Source: Brugia malayi (lineage: Eukaryota > Nematoda > Chromadorea > Rhabditida > Onchocercidae). From it: a DNA stretch of 64,000 nt. A program made the position numbers and the translations under genes. Of the stretch, positions 61,701 to 64,000 are shown one piece after another. Where the stretch lies: positions 9,497,001-9,561,000 of the forward strand of contig NW_025062478.1 in assembly GCF_000002995.4 (NCBI RefSeq), in the 5' to 3' direction. The stretch's first letter is position 1. Each line of letters starts with the position of its first letter. The notes beneath the pieces were generated by a model. That model worked only from the letters and a program-made list of their open reading frames with translations, did not search any database and was not told the DNA's origin.

Positions 61701-64000
61701 AATCATCAGGTATAAATGATATGTCTAGTATTGACTGATTGATTGATTAACTGATCTTTTTGTTTATTGATTGATTCATTGGCTAATAGTCGATCGATTG
61801 ATTAATTGATTGATTTACTGATTGTTTGATTGAATCATTTATTTATTTGTTTGTTTGATTGATTGATTTATTTATTTGTTTATTGATTGACTGATTCTGA
61901 CTAATTAGTTGATTAATTGATTTACTATTGTTTGACTGATTTATTTATTTGTTTATTGATTGATTGATTATACTTCTTTTGTCAATCGATTGAATTATCG
62001 GATAGATTCTTAAGTTGAATTAAGTGATCAAGGTGAAGAGAGAGAGAGAGAGAGAAGAGAAAGAAATATTTCCAATCACAAATTAATCAAATAAGCAAAT
62101 GTTGACTTAAATTTAAATTTAAAAATTTTAAGAAATCACTTGTTTTTTTTTTTGTTTAGGATCGTCATCTTCGATGTCCAATTCATTGTGCTGCAGCAAA
62201 AGGTCAATTACGAATGCTCAAATTACTAAAACAATTTGGTGGTAGCTGTGAAATTCAAAATCAGCGAGGCGATTTACCAATACACGAAGCTATTCAAGCT
62301 CATGCTAAAGGTAAATAAGTGTAATGATTTTTATTAAAGAAAAGTTTTAATTTTTAATTTTGAAAATTTAAGCAGCATAATGGTTTGATTAGTTTAATTT
62401 GAAATAATTTCTTAATGCTTATATTACAAAATTTTTCTTTTTAAAAAATTTCTAATCCATAAATCAACTTATTTCATTTAACCATTTATGTTATCAAAAT
62501 TATGAAATGAACTTCAATACTTCATTCATGTTGTCACCATTATGCGACACTACTTTTATTATCTTTGTTGACACTGATAGGAGCTTCAATACGATGAGAA
62601 CTATCCGATGAATTTATCATTTGTAAATTTGTTCAAAAGTAATTTGTAAAAATTTTTTTTTTATAAATTTGTAATTTTTTTATTTTTTTTTCACAAATTT
62701 TTATTTATAATTTTTAAAAACTTTAACAAATTTCCAATTTCTTTTTTTTTTTTCAGATTGTGTAGAATATTTGCTTGCATTACATCCATCATCGATAAAT
62801 GTATCAAATTATGAAGGTCGTACCGGATTACATTTAGCTGCCGCATCCGGAAATATGGAAATGGTCATTCTATTATGCACACGAAATGTTGCCATTAATC
62901 CATTAATGCTATATAGGGTAAAATATAAATTGAAAATTAAATTAATAATTATTAGAAAATTTTTTGAATTTGAATTATTTAAATTTTAATTATTTTAGAA
63001 TTTATTTTGAATTGTTTGAATTTCAATTATTTTAGAATTATTTTTAGACAATTTTTTAGGATACACTTTTGACACCGCTTGATTTAGCAATGCAAAAGAA
63101 TCATGAAATGATTGTGGAATATTTACATTTACGACAGGATGCTAAATTAGCTGACGAATTATCTGAAGAAATTAAAAAGCAAACAAAATTATCTTTGAAG
63201 CATCGATTTATTGATGGTAATTTATTGTATTTACTGTTATTATATAATCATTCAATTTTCTTTTTTTTTTTTCATTTCTAAATTAATTTGAATTAAATGA
63301 ATTTAATTTTTAATTATTAATTAATTGAAAATATATTATTTATATGCCTGAATAAAATGTTAGTTATAAAAATTAAAATTATTGCAATTTCAATATTATC
63401 AAATCAATGATAAATAACAGAAATGTTACATTTGAGTAACTAGCAATCAATGATTTAATTTAATTTTTAATAAATTTTAATTTTAGTACAAGAAGGTAAG
63501 CCGAGAAGTGCCCCCTCATCAAATGTCACTCAAATAGCCAATCAAGCAGGAAAATTAGCAGTAACAACAAATATTGAAAATAATATTAGAATGAAAAGTG
63601 TAAGTGAAGAAACGCAAACAGCAATGCAAATTTATCGAGTTGCAGCTACTAATACATCGGTTTGCAGTTTGCATGCATGCATGCATCATTCATTCTAAGC
63701 AGAATGCATGAGTAGCAAAAGTAATTTAATTGTTTAAATTCACAAAATGATTGAAACAAATGAAATCATAATTTCATTTGTTTTTTGTTTACTTATTTAT
63801 TGTTTAATAAATTGTTTCAAATTTCTTTTTTAATTTAATTCATTCTATTGTTACTTTAAAAAACAAAAAACAAAACAAATTTATGTTTAATTTAAAAAAA
63901 AAAATTATAAAATATAATAATTATAAAAAATAAACAAAAGAAAAAAAAGGGAAGGAAACGATTTTTAATAAATATTTTTTTATTTTTTTAGAGACCTGAA
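58706..64000 (+). CDS. Ankyrin-repeat protein, inversin-like (5' part; continues beyond window)
   Basis: Exons are 58706-58774, 59211-59341, 59609-59744, 60275-60334, 61014-61170, 61450-61709, 62160-62310, 62757-62917, 63060-63216, 63487-63659 and 63992 onward. They give 488 residues before the window ends, and all phases agree. From about residue 30 to 410 there are roughly ten ankyrin repeats, for example DRLALHYAAE, GYTPLLIASMSGN, KHSAVHWAVACGQ, GRTPILWAASCGN, LGAIHCAASHGH, GDTALFYAVTLGH, RCPIHCAAAKGQ and GRTGLHLAAASGN. They end in LLTPLDLAMQKNHEMIVEYL. A basic, charged segment follows. A long N-terminal ankyrin array in nematodes suggests the inversin / NPHP-2 (MLT-4) type, linked to cilia and moulting, but other ankyrin families are possible. 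The start ATG has no in-frame ATG upstream after the preceding stop. Confidence 0.85.
61725..62056 (+). repeat. (GATT)n-rich and (GA)n microsatellites in ankyrin intron 6
   Basis: About 61725-61970 is built from GATTGATT, TTATTTGTTTATTGATTGAT and variants, and 62037-62056 is (GA)n. Both lie inside the intron between exons 6 and 7. Confidence 0.85.

Noticed and set aside
1..64000. tRNA, 5S rRNA, spliced-leader RNA genes or CRISPR arrays
   Set aside because: I looked for the T-loop GGTTCGA context and for the SL1 sequence on both strands by eye and found none; no spaced repeat array of CRISPR form is present.

Overview
The window is nuclear DNA from a nematode, most likely a filarial worm (Onchocercidae). 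It is very AT-rich and full of homopolymer runs. Its genes are split by small introns with TTTTAG/TTTCAG acceptors. The best clue to the lineage is a pair of secreted cystatins of the onchocystatin / CPI-2 type; SWEET, ShK, MSP-domain and ankyrin genes fit a nematode too. I assembled all spliced models by hand from reading frames, intron phase and splice consensus. No transcript or database evidence was available.

Layout. (1) 1-9.3 kb: three tandem copies of a 3-4 kb unit, each with a minus-strand C2H2 zinc-finger gene. Each gene seems to carry a short hydrophobic first exon, so the products may be secreted. (2) 10.8-11.9 kb: a decayed BEL/Pao retrotransposon integrase. (3) 15.0-24.2 kb: two plus-strand cystatin genes about 7.3 kb apart. 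Exons 2-4 and their introns are almost identical while exon 1 has diverged, with fold-back and short tandem repeats in between. (4) 26.5-29.6 kb: an orphan first exon, a possible second exon, a GCATGCAA-rich quasi-repeat and a T-rich tract. (5) 30.0-31.5 kb, minus strand: a much less AT-rich, six-exon C2H2 gene that appears to be disrupted. (6) 34.7-37.5 kb: a complete SWEET sugar transporter with a GC-AG intron. (7) 39.1-47.1 kb, minus strand: two secreted ShK-domain genes, one with five ShK exons and one with two plus a hydrophobic tail. (8) 52.8-56.6 kb: an MSP-domain gene. (9) 58.7 kb to the end: an ankyrin-repeat gene (inversin-like) that runs off the window.

The genes do not form one pathway. 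The common theme is secretion: the cystatins and ShK proteins have clear signal peptides and the zinc-finger proteins may have one. Three families (zinc fingers, cystatins, ShK exons) show recent tandem duplication, so the first 47 kb reads as a locus where secreted gene families expand. I found no tRNA, rRNA, spliced-leader RNA, CRISPR or bacterial insert.
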